NCBI GenBank assembly: GCA_900759665.1
Contig: CAAEWE010000079.1
Coordinates: forward strand, 1-59,060
Length of the DNA stretch: 59,060 nt
Source of the DNA: Lachnospiraceae bacterium
GTDB lineage: Bacteria > Bacillota > Clostridia > Lachnospirales > Lachnospiraceae
Direction: 5' to 3'
The position numbers and the translations under genes are program-made. A model generated the notes under the pieces. The model was not told the DNA's origin. It did not search any database and was given only the letters and a program-made list of their open reading frames with translations. Positions 34,682 through 43,566 of this stretch are shown piece by piece. The stretch's first letter is position 1; each line of letters opens with the position of its first letter.

Positions 34682-35935
34682 TTATCCGATCACACGTCCA
34701 ATCTTGATCGGTGTCCGGTAATATGCCGATGAGATCTTGATACCGGTACGCGGATTACTCGCATGAATAATCTGACCATTGCCAATATACATGGCAACAT
34801 GACTCACTCCACCACTGCCATAGAAGAACAGATCTCCCGGACGCACATCACCGGAGCTGACGGTCTTTGTAGCTCCTGCCTGTGCAGAGGAGGTTCTCGG
34901 AAGAGAATATCCAAAATGCTCGTAAATTCTCATGACAAATCCGGAACAATCCGCACCATTGGTGAGACTTGTACCACCCCAGACATACGGATTTCCCAAA
35001 AACTGCATGGCATAGTTTACCATATTAGTAAGATTCGAGGAATCTGAGGAACCGGAAGATGTTTTGGAAGTCAGACCGGATTCGTTAATGGACACTGCCC
35101 GGTCAAGATTAAAAGTAACCTTTACAAAATCTCTGCTGACAAACGCCTTCTCATTATCAATACTGATACACATCCAGTTTTCCAGATTATTGTACATTTC
35201 CTTTATATCAATATTTTTCAAGTCAGATTTCTTACAATGCTTGGAAACATATTTCTTTAACCAGGTCTTTGTCAAGTCTCTCTTGTAAATATCGTACTCG
35301 TCCTCCTCAGAGATCTGATCATAAATCCTTGCATCCGTGGATGGAAGATAGCGCACATTCAATGTCTCTGTATTGACAGAGATACGGAGGTTGGCAATTT
35401 TTTTAGCAAACTCCTCTGCCTGCTTATCCTTGATCAGATAGCTTGCTTTTACATATCCTTTTACCTTTCCGGATATGATCTTTGCCCAGCCTTTGTTCAC
35501 CTTATAGATATTACAGCCGGAATTCTTTGTCATCTTTCCTACGACTTTCGAATCCTCCCCCGGCTTATTTCTGACATTCAGATAAGAGTCCACCCTAGCA
35601 ACACCCAGTCTGTCATATTTCAGATTCAGCTTTAAATGACTGATCTCCTTTTTCTTCTTGTCAGAAGACTTCTCTGTTGTTTCCAGAGTCGTTGTGGCTG
35701 CCGCACTCTTCGAAGTAAGCTGCTCTGCTGTCACCTCGGTCTCCTGCTCCTCGGTCTCTTCCATTTCCTGTTCTGCAAGAACCACATCGCTATACTTGTC
35801 CAGGCTGAGATTGATACCAGCCATCGGTTTTTCTGTTGCCACGGTACCGGCATGGATTCTCGCCGTTCCTGCTACGATTACGATAACTGCCACTGCAGCT
35901 GCAGCTGCGATCCATTTTATATTCTTTCGATACAT
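34682..35935 (-). CDS. NlpC/P60 cell-wall hydrolase with SH3-type domains
   Basis: A 417-residue secreted endopeptidase. A signal anchor (about 8-27) is followed by a Thr/Glu-rich linker. A first SH3b domain (about 110-165; YLNVRNKPGEDSKVVGKM) and a second divergent SH3-like region (about 185-215) follow. The C-terminal NlpC/P60 domain (about 300-417) has catalytic Cys in NGADCSGFVM and His in VSHVAMYIGNGQIIHA. It would cut peptide stems of peptidoglycan. The ATG at 35935 has GAGG six bases upstream. It has its own promoter yet follows the sensor kinase without a terminator, so both routes of expression are possible. Confidence 0.94.
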   Translation of the reverse strand: MYRKNIKWIAAAAAVAVIVIVAGTARIHAGTVATEKPMAGINLSLDKYSDVVLAEQEMEETEEQETEVTAEQLTSKSAAATTTLETTEKSSDKKKKEISHLKLNLKYDRLGVARVDSYLNVRNKPGEDSKVVGKMTKNSGCNIYKVNKGWAKIISGKVKGYVKASYLIKDKQAEEFAKKIANLRISVNTETLNVRYLPSTDARIYDQISEEDEYDIYKRDLTKTWLKKYVSKHCKKSDLKNIDIKEMYNNLENWMCISIDNEKAFVSRDFVKVTFNLDRAVSINESGLTSKTSSGSSDSSNLTNMVNYAMQFLGNPYVWGGTSLTNGADCSGFVMRIYEHFGYSLPRTSSAQAGATKTVSSGDVRPGDLFFYGSGGVSHVAMYIGNGQIIHASNPRTGIKISSAYYRTPIKIGRVIG

Positions 35936-35951
35936 ACAAATCCTCATTTCT

Positions 35952-35990
35952 ATTCAAGAATGTTACATATTCAAGTCAAATGTTACATAT
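35952..35990 (-). promoter_or_regulatory. Tandem direct repeats in the nlpC/P60 leader
   Basis: AATGTTACATAT (plus strand) occurs at 35959-35970 and 35979-35990, exactly 20 bases apart; ATTCAAG also occurs twice. Spacing near two helical turns is typical of OmpR/PhoB-class half-sites. The repeats begin just after the predicted transcription start, so a bound protein would repress. Confidence 0.55.
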
Positions 35991-36003
35991 ATATTACAAA
36001 AGA

Positions 36004-36032
36004 ATTATAGCAGTATGGCAAAAGCTTGTCAA
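36004..36032 (-). promoter_or_regulatory. Consensus sigma-A promoter of the NlpC/P60 gene
   Basis: TTGACA (36027-36032) and TATAAT (36004-36009), both perfect, are 17 bases apart. This is one of the strongest promoters in the window. Confidence 0.85.
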
Positions 36033-36066
36033 ATCATAAATGGATTTATATTTTCATTCCTCCCCA

Positions 36067-37308
36067 TTATCCCTGGATCACGCCGGAAAAAGTGACTGTT
36101 TTCCCCTCTGCTTTCGCTGTGATATTACCCTTGTGGGCATCTACGATCTTTTTCGCTATAGACAGACCAATTCCATGCCCCCCGGTCTTCGAAGAACGGG
36201 AGCTGTCATTCCGGTAAAACCGGTCAAACAGATGCTTTGTGTCCACATTCTCCTGAGCCGTCGTGTTGGTCACAGAAAAACTGATGCCCCTATGAACCTT
36301 TGCAAGCTTCCAGATAATCTCTCCTCCCTCGCTGACATATTTTGCCGCATTATCCATTAATATTGTGATCAGCTGCTCCATCTGCTCTCTGTTGACCCGT
36401 ATCTGCAGATTATCTTCCAGTTCTGTCACCAGCTTCACGTTTTTGCGTTCCAGCACCTCATCAAAAGGCTCTACCACCTTTTCCACCAGTTCCTTCATAT
36501 TCACATCCTGCCGGTCATTTTTTTCCTGAACCTCATCTAACTTTGCCAATACCAGAAGCTGATTGATCAATTTTCCCATTCTCTTCGTCTGATCCACGAT
36601 ATTCTGAAGCCACTCATTCTGTTCTCCTTTATATTGTAATACCTCTGCATTCGCAGAAATAATGGAAAGGGGAGTTTTCAGTTCATGACTGGCATCCGTG
36701 ATAAACTGCTTCTGTCTTTGGGAATTCACCTCGAAAGGACGCACCACACGTTTCGAAGCTATAATAAATATAATCGTGATCAGCATCGTCAGAAGAATGG
36801 ATACGCTTACGGTCAGTGTCACTACCAGCTGGTAAAATTCCTGATTTTCCTTACAATCCAAAAAGATAATGTCTGTGACCTTCCCCTTCGAATATTCCTT
36901 TCGGAAGCGATAATTTTCTACATTTCCCACTTCTTTTTTTACAAACAGTGCAATCTTCGTCATACGGACCGCTTTTTTTTCATCCACTGCCGCAATATGA
37001 TCCATATCCACAGACAATATCTGCTTGTCCGAATTTACGGTCACACAGAAATAACGGGTCCGAAATGCTGATTCTTCATTAAACTCTATATAATTTCCAC
37101 CAAAGATCTGCTTTTTGACTAATTTTTTATCAAAATCCTCCAGTTGAGGAACCGTCCCGTCATTTTCCCTGATGATCTGTGTCATCTGATCTGCCTGATC
37201 GTTATTGTAGGTGCGAAGGCAAAAGATTAACAGTAAATTCATAATAGCAAATACTGCCACAACAGACGAAAAAACAATTCCCACAAAACGCCATCGTAGT
37301 TTTCCCAA
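36067..37308 (-). CDS. Sensor histidine kinase
   Basis: A 413-residue membrane kinase. Transmembrane helix 1 (about 8-30), an extracytoplasmic domain (about 31-160) and helix 2 (about 161-184) come first. The HisKA domain follows with phosphoacceptor His near 208 (DASHELKTPLS). The ATPase has the N box DNAAKY, the GGHGIGLSI G2 region and FDRFYRND. No HAMP domain is evident between helix 2 and HisKA. It starts 3 bases after the response regulator stop. The signal is unknown; the NlpC/P60 gene downstream hints at envelope stress. Confidence 0.95.
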   Translation of the reverse strand: MGKLRWRFVGIVFSSVVAVFAIMNLLLIFCLRTYNNDQADQMTQIIRENDGTVPQLEDFDKKLVKKQIFGGNYIEFNEESAFRTRYFCVTVNSDKQILSVDMDHIAAVDEKKAVRMTKIALFVKKEVGNVENYRFRKEYSKGKVTDIIFLDCKENQEFYQLVVTLTVSVSILLTMLITIIFIIASKRVVRPFEVNSQRQKQFITDASHELKTPLSIISANAEVLQYKGEQNEWLQNIVDQTKRMGKLINQLLVLAKLDEVQEKNDRQDVNMKELVEKVVEPFDEVLERKNVKLVTELEDNLQIRVNREQMEQLITILMDNAAKYVSEGGEIIWKLAKVHRGISFSVTNTTAQENVDTKHLFDRFYRNDSSRSSKTGGHGIGLSIAKKIVDAHKGNITAKAEGKTVTFSGVIQG

Positions 37309-37311
37309 GAC

Positions 37312-37980
37312 TTATCCCTCCTTCTTTTCTGCCGAAACCCTTCCATCCTCCATCGTAAGCTGCAGATTTCCATGAATCTGTACCAGTTTATTGTTGAGAT
37401 ATGCCATATAAAGAGAAATCTCCTCGGCACTGACCTCCCCCTGAAAAACCTGACCGGCAATCTCCTCCACCGAATAACTGATATCCTCCTTCTCCAGAAA
37501 AAGTGCCAGAAGCTTTGCCTCCTTTACACTCAGGATCAGACTGCCGGATTTAGCAGAAAGCTCATTACTCTCCAGATCCAGTGTCACATTGGCAAGATTT
37601 AAAACAGTCTGCTGATACTCCCGGTTTCTCCGGATCATAGCTTTCACTCTTGCCACAAGTTCTCCCATAGCAAAAGGTTTTGCCAGATAATCATCAGCTC
37701 CCATATTCAGTCCCTCGATCCGGTCCTCTGTCTCCGCCTTTGCCGTCAGCAGCAGAACCGGTGTATAATCGGAACGTTTTCTCATATTCTGTGCTACCTG
37801 TGTTCCTTCCATTCCCGGCATCATAATATCCAGCACAACCATATCAAAATGCTCCTTCTGCAGGATCTCATCGGCTGCCAGACCATCCATTACTGCCGTC
37901 ACCTCAAAGTCCTCCATCTTCAGCACCTCTGAGACTGCCATTGAGAGTCCCATCTCATCCTCTGCATATAATATTTTCAT
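37312..37980 (-). CDS. Two-component response regulator, divergent OmpR type
   Basis: A 222-residue regulator. The receiver domain has the acidic pocket (AEDE), phosphoacceptor D51 (VVLDIMMPG), the Thr switch (LLLTAK) and K101 (LAKPF). The C-terminal part (about 130-222) looks like an OmpR winged helix, but the usual closing GYR motif is absent and the tail reads DGRVSAEKKEG, so DNA binding may differ. Its ATG overlaps the stop of the alarmone synthetase (ATGA), which couples the two. Confidence 0.93.
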   Translation of the reverse strand: MKILYAEDEMGLSMAVSEVLKMEDFEVTAVMDGLAADEILQKEHFDMVVLDIMMPGMEGTQVAQNMRKRSDYTPVLLLTAKAETEDRIEGLNMGADDYLAKPFAMGELVARVKAMIRRNREYQQTVLNLANVTLDLESNELSAKSGSLILSVKEAKLLALFLEKEDISYSVEEIAGQVFQGEVSAEEISLYMAYLNNKLVQIHGNLQLTMEDGRVSAEKKEG

Positions 37981-38603
37981 GATTCTCCAACCTTTCCCGG
38001 CTCCCGGATCATATCCCGCAGCGTCTGCATGGACAGATCTGTGGATGCCATCTCTCCGGCGCACCGTTTTAATTCTTTTTCAATCAGCGCCGCATTGCTG
38101 ATATTCTTCTTGTATTTCATCTCATGCTCCAGACTCGCCCAACAGTCCATGGCAATGGTCCGAAGCTGTATCTCCACCCGGATCGAGCCCTTAGCTGCCG
38201 CTGGGAACGGACATTCTATGATCACATGGTAACTGCGGTATCCATTTGGTTTTGGACTTGCGATGTAATCCTTTTCCTTTACTACCGGATATCTGCTGTC
38301 CGTCTTCATGGACTTTACGAGCTCATACACATCTCCAACAAAATGGGTCACCAGCCGGAAACCAATTATATCTGATATGGATTCCACCGCCGTTTCTACA
38401 TCCTGTGACAGATCCTTTCTGGCTAACTTTTCCCGCATTCCATCTGCGGATTTGATCCGGCTGCGAATATGCTCCACCGGTCTCTCTCCCTGCCGGTCCG
38501 AAAGACCGTCTACCAGTTCCGAAAGCCACCCAAGCACTTCCTGCTCCAGTTCCTTCAATGGTTCATAATATGCTCCATAATATGTACTCTGTATCTCTTC
38601 CAT
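37977..38603 (-). CDS. Small alarmone synthetase (RelQ/YjbM-like)
   Basis: A 208-residue RelA/SpoT synthetase domain without hydrolase or regulatory domains, close in size to Bacillus YjbM (211). Visible motifs are RIKSADGMREKL, IIGFRLV, YIASPKPNGYRSYHV for substrate binding, and EIQLRTIAMDCWASLEHEMKYKK. It would make (p)ppGpp or pGpp from GTP/GDP and ATP. The ATG at 38603 begins the conserved region; GGAT lies five bases upstream. It forms one operon with the response regulator and kinase, an arrangement worth noting. Confidence 0.92.
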   Translation of the reverse strand: MEEIQSTYYGAYYEPLKELEQEVLGWLSELVDGLSDRQGERPVEHIRSRIKSADGMREKLARKDLSQDVETAVESISDIIGFRLVTHFVGDVYELVKSMKTDSRYPVVKEKDYIASPKPNGYRSYHVIIECPFPAAAKGSIRVEIQLRTIAMDCWASLEHEMKYKKNISNAALIEKELKRCAGEMASTDLSMQTLRDMIREPGKVGES

Positions 38604-38713
38604 AATGATCCAACATTCCTTCCTCAACTCGCAAACCCGGAGCCGCCGGCACAATATCTGCCAAGCAATTCCCGTTGGCTTTCCTCTACATTGCGAGCAT
38701 TTTCCTATGCCCT

Positions 38714-38762
38714 AATAAAATACGGTACAAGCTGCACCTTTCTGAGCAACATTGTACCGTAT
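38714..38762 (-). terminator. Rho-independent terminator of the chemoreceptor gene
   Basis: A perfect 11-base stem ATACGGTACAA (38752-38762 with 38720-38730) with a 21-base loop is followed by TTTTATT. It begins 25 bases after the chemoreceptor stop. Confidence 0.85.
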
Positions 38763-38786
38763 ATATATGAAAATTCAATGAACTTA

Positions 38787-40523
38787 TTATATTCTGGAAA
38801 AGATCTCTGTCTCTGATTTGAGCTCTCCTGAAATCTGATAATTGATATCCATTTTACCGGAAATATTTTCCATATCAAGCACTAGATTCTGCGTGCTGTC
38901 TGCCACACCGGACACGCCTTGGACACCTTCATCAATCGCCGTTGTAATGACCTGGATGGAATTGGCGATTTCATCCACAACATTTTTTAAGTGATCTGTC
39001 TTTTGCGCAAAATCCTTCATGATATTCTCAATATAACCCGCCTTGTCACGATAGACTTCTCCTGTGCTGACAAAATCAGCAAAATCCGGCAGGATCGACT
39101 CCTGTATATACTCCACAAGTCCGTTGGCACTTTCCGACAGATTATGAACTGCCTCTGTGACAATGCCGTTGATCTGCTGAATATTGTTGGCAGCCTCTCT
39201 GCTGTCCGCCGCAAGCTTGCTGATCTCATCCGCCACAACCGCAAATCCCTTTCCTGCCTCACCTGCTCTTGCCGCTTCGATGGAGGCATTTAAAGCTAGA
39301 AGATTTGTCTGGGCTGATATACTTAAAATATCATCCGTAAGACTATTTACCTGATCCACACTTTTACTTTCCTCTATCGCCTGATTCAGCTTCGCTAATA
39401 TAATCTCCATTTTCTCCTTTGTGGAAATCATGTTCTGGCGCGCCTTTGCTTCCATGGCACTTGCATGCTCCTCCATCTCCAGAGAATATGTGTTGATATC
39501 CTTGGAACGATCTGCAATCTGGCTCACTTCTCCGCGAACCGACTCTGCATTCTGGTTGATCGCAGCGGCGTTATCTGCTACCTGCTGCATTGTAGCCGTA
39601 AGCTCCTCTGTCAATGCAGATAATCCGGTCACACTGTCATTGGATGTCCTGATACTTCCCATAACATTTCCCACAACCTCATCCATTTTCAGTGTATTCT
39701 CTGTAAGAAGCTTAAATATATCCTGTAATTTTGACAAAAATACGTTAATTCCTTCACACAGGCTGGCAATCTCATCATCAGATACAACTGTAATCCTTTT
39801 GGTCAGATCTCCTTTCCTCTGTTCCAGATCCGTCACCATCTGCGCCATATCCTTCTCTGCGCGGGTAATCGGTTTCAGAATACGTTTCAGCACAGAATAT
39901 AATGCCCCAAGCATTGCGAGGATTCCCACCAGAATCGCAATTCCATTTAGAATCACTGCACTGCGATACACCCGTTTTAAACCGGTTCTTTCCGCTGCCA
40001 CTTTCTTTTCTGTGTTTCCCATCAGAGTCGTCATTGCATTCTGCATTTTCTCCCCGTAAGATGCTACGTCTCCGTTTGCCAGAGCATACGCATCTGCGGA
40101 TTTGTTGTTGGCACTGTATGCCATCAGATTTGCCAGTGAGGACTTGAATTTATCATATGTGGTTTTCAATTCCTCATATGTACTTTCATCACTGTCGCTT
40201 ACATACTTCTGATATTGCGACATGCTTTTGTCCATATTTTTTTCCAGTGCTTTTAATTCATCTACCATACTTAATTTCACATTATAATCCGTGGCTATAA
40301 TATGAGACAATGCTGCATTATGGATACTCTGTGCTTCCTGCTGCATCGTCCCCAGCACCTTCACACTATCCATTCCATGATCTGCAATACTTGCCGCACT
40401 TCCATTGACATTCTGGATATTCACCACCGCCATAATATTAGACAAAATAGAGACAATCCCCAAAATCAGTACTGGCATCATAATAAAAAACTTAATACTC
40501 GATCTTCTCTTTTTTGTATTCAC
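38787..40523 (-). CDS. Methyl-accepting chemotaxis protein
   Basis: A 578-residue chemoreceptor. Transmembrane helix 1 (about 10-33), a four-helix-bundle sensor (about 34-185), helix 2 (about 186-208), a HAMP domain (about 210-265) and the signalling coiled coil follow. The hairpin tip reads EAARAGEAGKGFAVVADEI. The GTG at 40523 is the start, with AAGGAG eight bases upstream. It begins 25 bases after the stop of the binding lipoprotein gene in one operon and is closed by a terminator. No che or flagellar genes are in the window. Confidence 0.95.
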   Translation of the reverse strand: MNTKKRRSSIKFFIMMPVLILGIVSILSNIMAVVNIQNVNGSAASIADHGMDSVKVLGTMQQEAQSIHNAALSHIIATDYNVKLSMVDELKALEKNMDKSMSQYQKYVSDSDESTYEELKTTYDKFKSSLANLMAYSANNKSADAYALANGDVASYGEKMQNAMTTLMGNTEKKVAAERTGLKRVYRSAVILNGIAILVGILAMLGALYSVLKRILKPITRAEKDMAQMVTDLEQRKGDLTKRITVVSDDEIASLCEGINVFLSKLQDIFKLLTENTLKMDEVVGNVMGSIRTSNDSVTGLSALTEELTATMQQVADNAAAINQNAESVRGEVSQIADRSKDINTYSLEMEEHASAMEAKARQNMISTKEKMEIILAKLNQAIEESKSVDQVNSLTDDILSISAQTNLLALNASIEAARAGEAGKGFAVVADEISKLAADSREAANNIQQINGIVTEAVHNLSESANGLVEYIQESILPDFADFVSTGEVYRDKAGYIENIMKDFAQKTDHLKNVVDEIANSIQVITTAIDEGVQGVSGVADSTQNLVLDMENISGKMDINYQISGELKSETEIFSRI

Positions 40524-40548
40524 GCTGATTTCTCCTTTCTGTATCACA

Positions 40549-41808
40549 TCAGACGGTCGGCGCCGTCACCTTTTTCACCATATCATCCAATTCTTTCTGT
40601 AATTCCTTCGGGCTCAACGTCCCCTTTGCCACTGACGAGCCAAATGATGAGATGGGATCCCAGAAATTTCCTCCCACACGCTGCAGGCACCCATACTCAG
40701 ACTGTGCGATCACTGCCTGGATAGCCGGCGATTTTTCAATGTCACCGGACTGGGATGCCTTAATATTGGAAGGTCCCTGCCCCCTTTCTGCAAAACGCCT
40801 TGTCTGATTATCCTGATTGGTAATCCATTCTGCCAGCTTCATTGCCCATTTAACATTGGAAGAATACGCATTTGCTCCAACCATTTTATACCCCGTAAAG
40901 GAAGCCATCTGCACCTGCTTTCCGGTGCATGTATATGTCGGAAGCTTTACTGCCCCATAATTCTTTCCCCATGCCTTGTCAATCGCATTGGCATTCCATA
41001 CACCGCTGACTCCGGCGATCACGCTGCCATTTTGTACACCTTTGAGAAACTTATCGTCTGTCGTATTTAAAAATGCACTGCTTCCGGCAATCCGCTCCAT
41101 TGCCTGTGCCACATCAATCCCCTTGATCTTTCCTTTTTTGCTGTTCCAGTTGCAGTAGTTGGTGACACCATCCTCATTTACTCCTGCCTTCAATCCGGTA
41201 TTTCCAAAAAAGGAATACAAATACCATGCAGACGTCCAGTCCATTGTCACTTTTTTATGTACCTTTTCGGCCTTTGCCAGAATTGTATCCAGCTTCTTTA
41301 CGTCATTCCCGGAGAAATACTTTTTATTATAGTATAAGAAATATCCGTTATCTGCTGTCATAGGATAGGCAAAAAGGCGATCATTAACAGATGCAGCCTC
41401 CACCGCACCCTTGATATTGTCCTGTTTCACCTGGTCCGCATCCCTGATCTCCTGCAAAACTCCACTCGCCGCCAATGCCTGCAGCTGATCATCAGGGAAA
41501 GCAAACACGTCGGCTCCTTTTTCCACATCTCCCAGTAATGTTTCCTTACATGTGGTTTCACTCTCTACTGCCAGTTTAATATCAAAGGATGCTTCTGAGG
41601 CATGCTCCTTTTTGAAATCATCCACCATAGATTGGAGCATCTTCTGATCCTCAGCCCCTCCCCACAGGGTAAGCTTCACGGTCTGCTCCTTATCTGCCGC
41701 TTCCTTTTTTACTTCCTTTTTCTGAGACCCGGTTGTGTTACTGCAGCCGGTCAATGTCAACGACGCACACAATAGCATTGTTATGATTCCTCTTGTCTTT
41801 TGTCTCAT
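40549..41808 (-). CDS. Family 1 (sugar-type) extracellular binding lipoprotein
   Basis: A 419-residue lipoprotein with lipobox LTGC at about residue 22. The mature part follows the maltose/oligosaccharide-binding class (KLTLWGGAEDQKMLQSMVDDF, ADVFAFPDDQL, then NGSVIAGVSGVWNA). The ATG at 41808 follows GAGGAG. It has its own promoter, has no permease or ATPase gene beside it, and is directly followed by a chemoreceptor gene. The likely job is to deliver a ligand to that receptor rather than, or besides, uptake. Confidence 0.92.
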   Translation of the reverse strand: MRQKTRGIITMLLCASLTLTGCSNTTGSQKKEVKKEAADKEQTVKLTLWGGAEDQKMLQSMVDDFKKEHASEASFDIKLAVESETTCKETLLGDVEKGADVFAFPDDQLQALAASGVLQEIRDADQVKQDNIKGAVEAASVNDRLFAYPMTADNGYFLYYNKKYFSGNDVKKLDTILAKAEKVHKKVTMDWTSAWYLYSFFGNTGLKAGVNEDGVTNYCNWNSKKGKIKGIDVAQAMERIAGSSAFLNTTDDKFLKGVQNGSVIAGVSGVWNANAIDKAWGKNYGAVKLPTYTCTGKQVQMASFTGYKMVGANAYSSNVKWAMKLAEWITNQDNQTRRFAERGQGPSNIKASQSGDIEKSPAIQAVIAQSEYGCLQRVGGNFWDPISSFGSSVAKGTLSPKELQKELDDMVKKVTAPTV

Positions 41809-41850
41809 TTGCAAATCACTCCTCTACTAAATGATTTATTTCATCGTACG

Positions 41851-41879
41851 ATTATAACATAAGATATTTTATCCGTAAA
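41851..41879 (-). promoter_or_regulatory. Promoter of the binding protein-chemoreceptor operon
   Basis: TTTACG (41874-41879) and TATAAT (41851-41856) are 17 bases apart, about 43 bases before the start codon. Confidence 0.65.
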
Positions 41880-41908
41880 ATCAAATTTTTGTAAACTTAT
41901 TATGTCCT

Positions 41909-41929
41909 ATTGTGAATAAATTTCACAAT
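41909..41929. promoter_or_regulatory. Palindrome upstream of the binding protein-chemoreceptor promoter
   Basis: ATTGTGAA and TTCACAAT surround a 5-base centre in a near-perfect palindrome. It lies 30 bases upstream of the -35 and resembles an operator of the LacI or CRP type. It could instead be a weak hairpin ending spoIVA, but no T-run follows. Confidence 0.45.
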
Positions 41930-41979
41930 TAAAATTCCCCGGTTTCTTACTATTTTTACGTTTCAATTAGATACTCTTT

Positions 41980-43455
41980 TTAAATAATAATGCACACCAA
42001 GCCGCCATTGCTGTCGTTGATCACCTTCTGGATGGTTTCCTGCAGCTTTAACTGGCTTTCCTGCGTCAGCTTATTGACCTTGCCACTCATTCCCTCATCC
42101 ACCAGCTGCCGTACCGTCTTGCCAAAAATATTGGTGTCCCAGATTCCATCCTTATCCGGTCCCCCCTGTTCGGCAATATAATCTAACAGATCCTTTGCCT
42201 GCTCCTCCGTGCCAACGATCGGTGCGATCTCTGTCTCGATATTTGCACGGATCATATGTATGGACGGACTCACCGCCTTCAGCTTCACACCATATTTATT
42301 GCCATGATGAATAAGCTGCGGCTCCTCAATGGTTATCTCATCCGTTGTCGGTGTAATCACACCATATCCCTTCTGATGTACCTCCTGCCATGCCTGCCCG
42401 ATCTTGCCAATCTCTTCCTTCTGGGCAGCATATTCCTTCAGCAGGCGGATCAACTGATATTCTCCCGGAATCTCCGTTCCCACCAGTTCACTGAGGATCT
42501 GATAATATTTCGTATCATCAAATAAGGTATCAATCAGCACCTTACCGTTTTCCATGCCGATCTTTCGGATATGAAACTCCTTGATCATATCACTGTCTAC
42601 CTGAAAATGCTCTCTGGTCACATCACTGATCTTTGCAATTCCTGTCAGGATCTGACGCACCTTTTCAAATAATTCTGCCTTAAGCCAGTGACTGTTTGGC
42701 AGCATTTCCACCCATTTCGGCAGATTAAATTCGATCTGGCTTACCGGAAACGCCCGAAGGATCCGTTCCATAATTCCCAGAATATCCTCCTTGCGAAGCT
42801 GGCTGGCATTCACCGCCATTGCCTCCACATCATATTTATCCCTGATCTCCTGAACCACATTTACGGTTTCCTCACTGTAGGGATGTATAGAATTGACAAG
42901 CACCACAAAGGCTTTTCCAATCTCTTTTAACTCCCGGATCGTCCGCTCCTCTGCCTCCAGATAAACGCCACGCTCCAGTTCCCCGAAGCTTCCGTCCGTG
43001 GTCACCACAACCCCCACCGTGGAGTGATCGTGGATCACCTTCTGCGTTCCAAACTCTGCAGCCTGTGTAAATGGCATCGGTTCCTTGGACCATGGTGTCA
43101 TGACCATACGCTCCTCGCCATCCTCCGTGAGACCATTAGCCCCATCTACAATATAACCCACACAATCGATCAGCCGCATTCTGACCTCATTATCCCCCAT
43201 GAGACGGACGCCCACAGCTTCCTTCGGGATAAACTTTGGCTCTGTGGTCATGATCGTTTTGCCATCGGCTGACTGTGGCAGCTCATCCACTGCTCTCTGA
43301 CGGTCATGCTCATTGGTAATGGCAGGGAGCACCAAAAGCTCCATAAACCGCTTGATAAATGTTGATTTTCCTGTACGGACCGGTCCGCATACTCCTAAGT
43401 AAATCTCGCCATTGGTTCTGCTGGCGATGTCTGTATATACCTGAAATTCCTCCAT
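41980..43455 (-). CDS. spoIVA: Stage IV sporulation protein A (spore coat ATPase)
   Basis: A 491-residue morphogenetic ATPase that polymerises on the forespore surface and anchors the coat; Bacillus has 492 residues. The N-terminus has DIASRTNGEIYLGVCG and Walker A GPVRTGKST (24-32), and IDCVGYIVDGANG and TTDGS follow. The C-terminus ends in the expected VCIII-type hydrophobic tail. GGGAGG lies five bases before the ATG at 43455. It is a firm marker that the host forms endospores. It stands alone between apbE and the binding protein gene. Confidence 0.98.
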   Translation of the reverse strand: MEEFQVYTDIASRTNGEIYLGVCGPVRTGKSTFIKRFMELLVLPAITNEHDRQRAVDELPQSADGKTIMTTEPKFIPKEAVGVRLMGDNEVRMRLIDCVGYIVDGANGLTEDGEERMVMTPWSKEPMPFTQAAEFGTQKVIHDHSTVGVVVTTDGSFGELERGVYLEAEERTIRELKEIGKAFVVLVNSIHPYSEETVNVVQEIRDKYDVEAMAVNASQLRKEDILGIMERILRAFPVSQIEFNLPKWVEMLPNSHWLKAELFEKVRQILTGIAKISDVTREHFQVDSDMIKEFHIRKIGMENGKVLIDTLFDDTKYYQILSELVGTEIPGEYQLIRLLKEYAAQKEEIGKIGQAWQEVHQKGYGVITPTTDEITIEEPQLIHHGNKYGVKLKAVSPSIHMIRANIETEIAPIVGTEEQAKDLLDYIAEQGGPDKDGIWDTNIFGKTVRQLVDEGMSGKVNKLTQESQLKLQETIQKVINDSNGGLVCIII

Positions 43456-43566
43456 GGCTACCTCCCGGAATACATTGGCAATGCACTGGTACATGCCGAC
43501 CGGGCATTGCATGGTTTGCTGTTTGTCTATCTATATGCATTCCGGAATATTATTATGCCTTTTCTG

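Noticed and set aside
39421..40059. 212-codon open frame on the plus strand
   Set aside because: Antisense to the chemoreceptor coiled coil, a known source of false frames.
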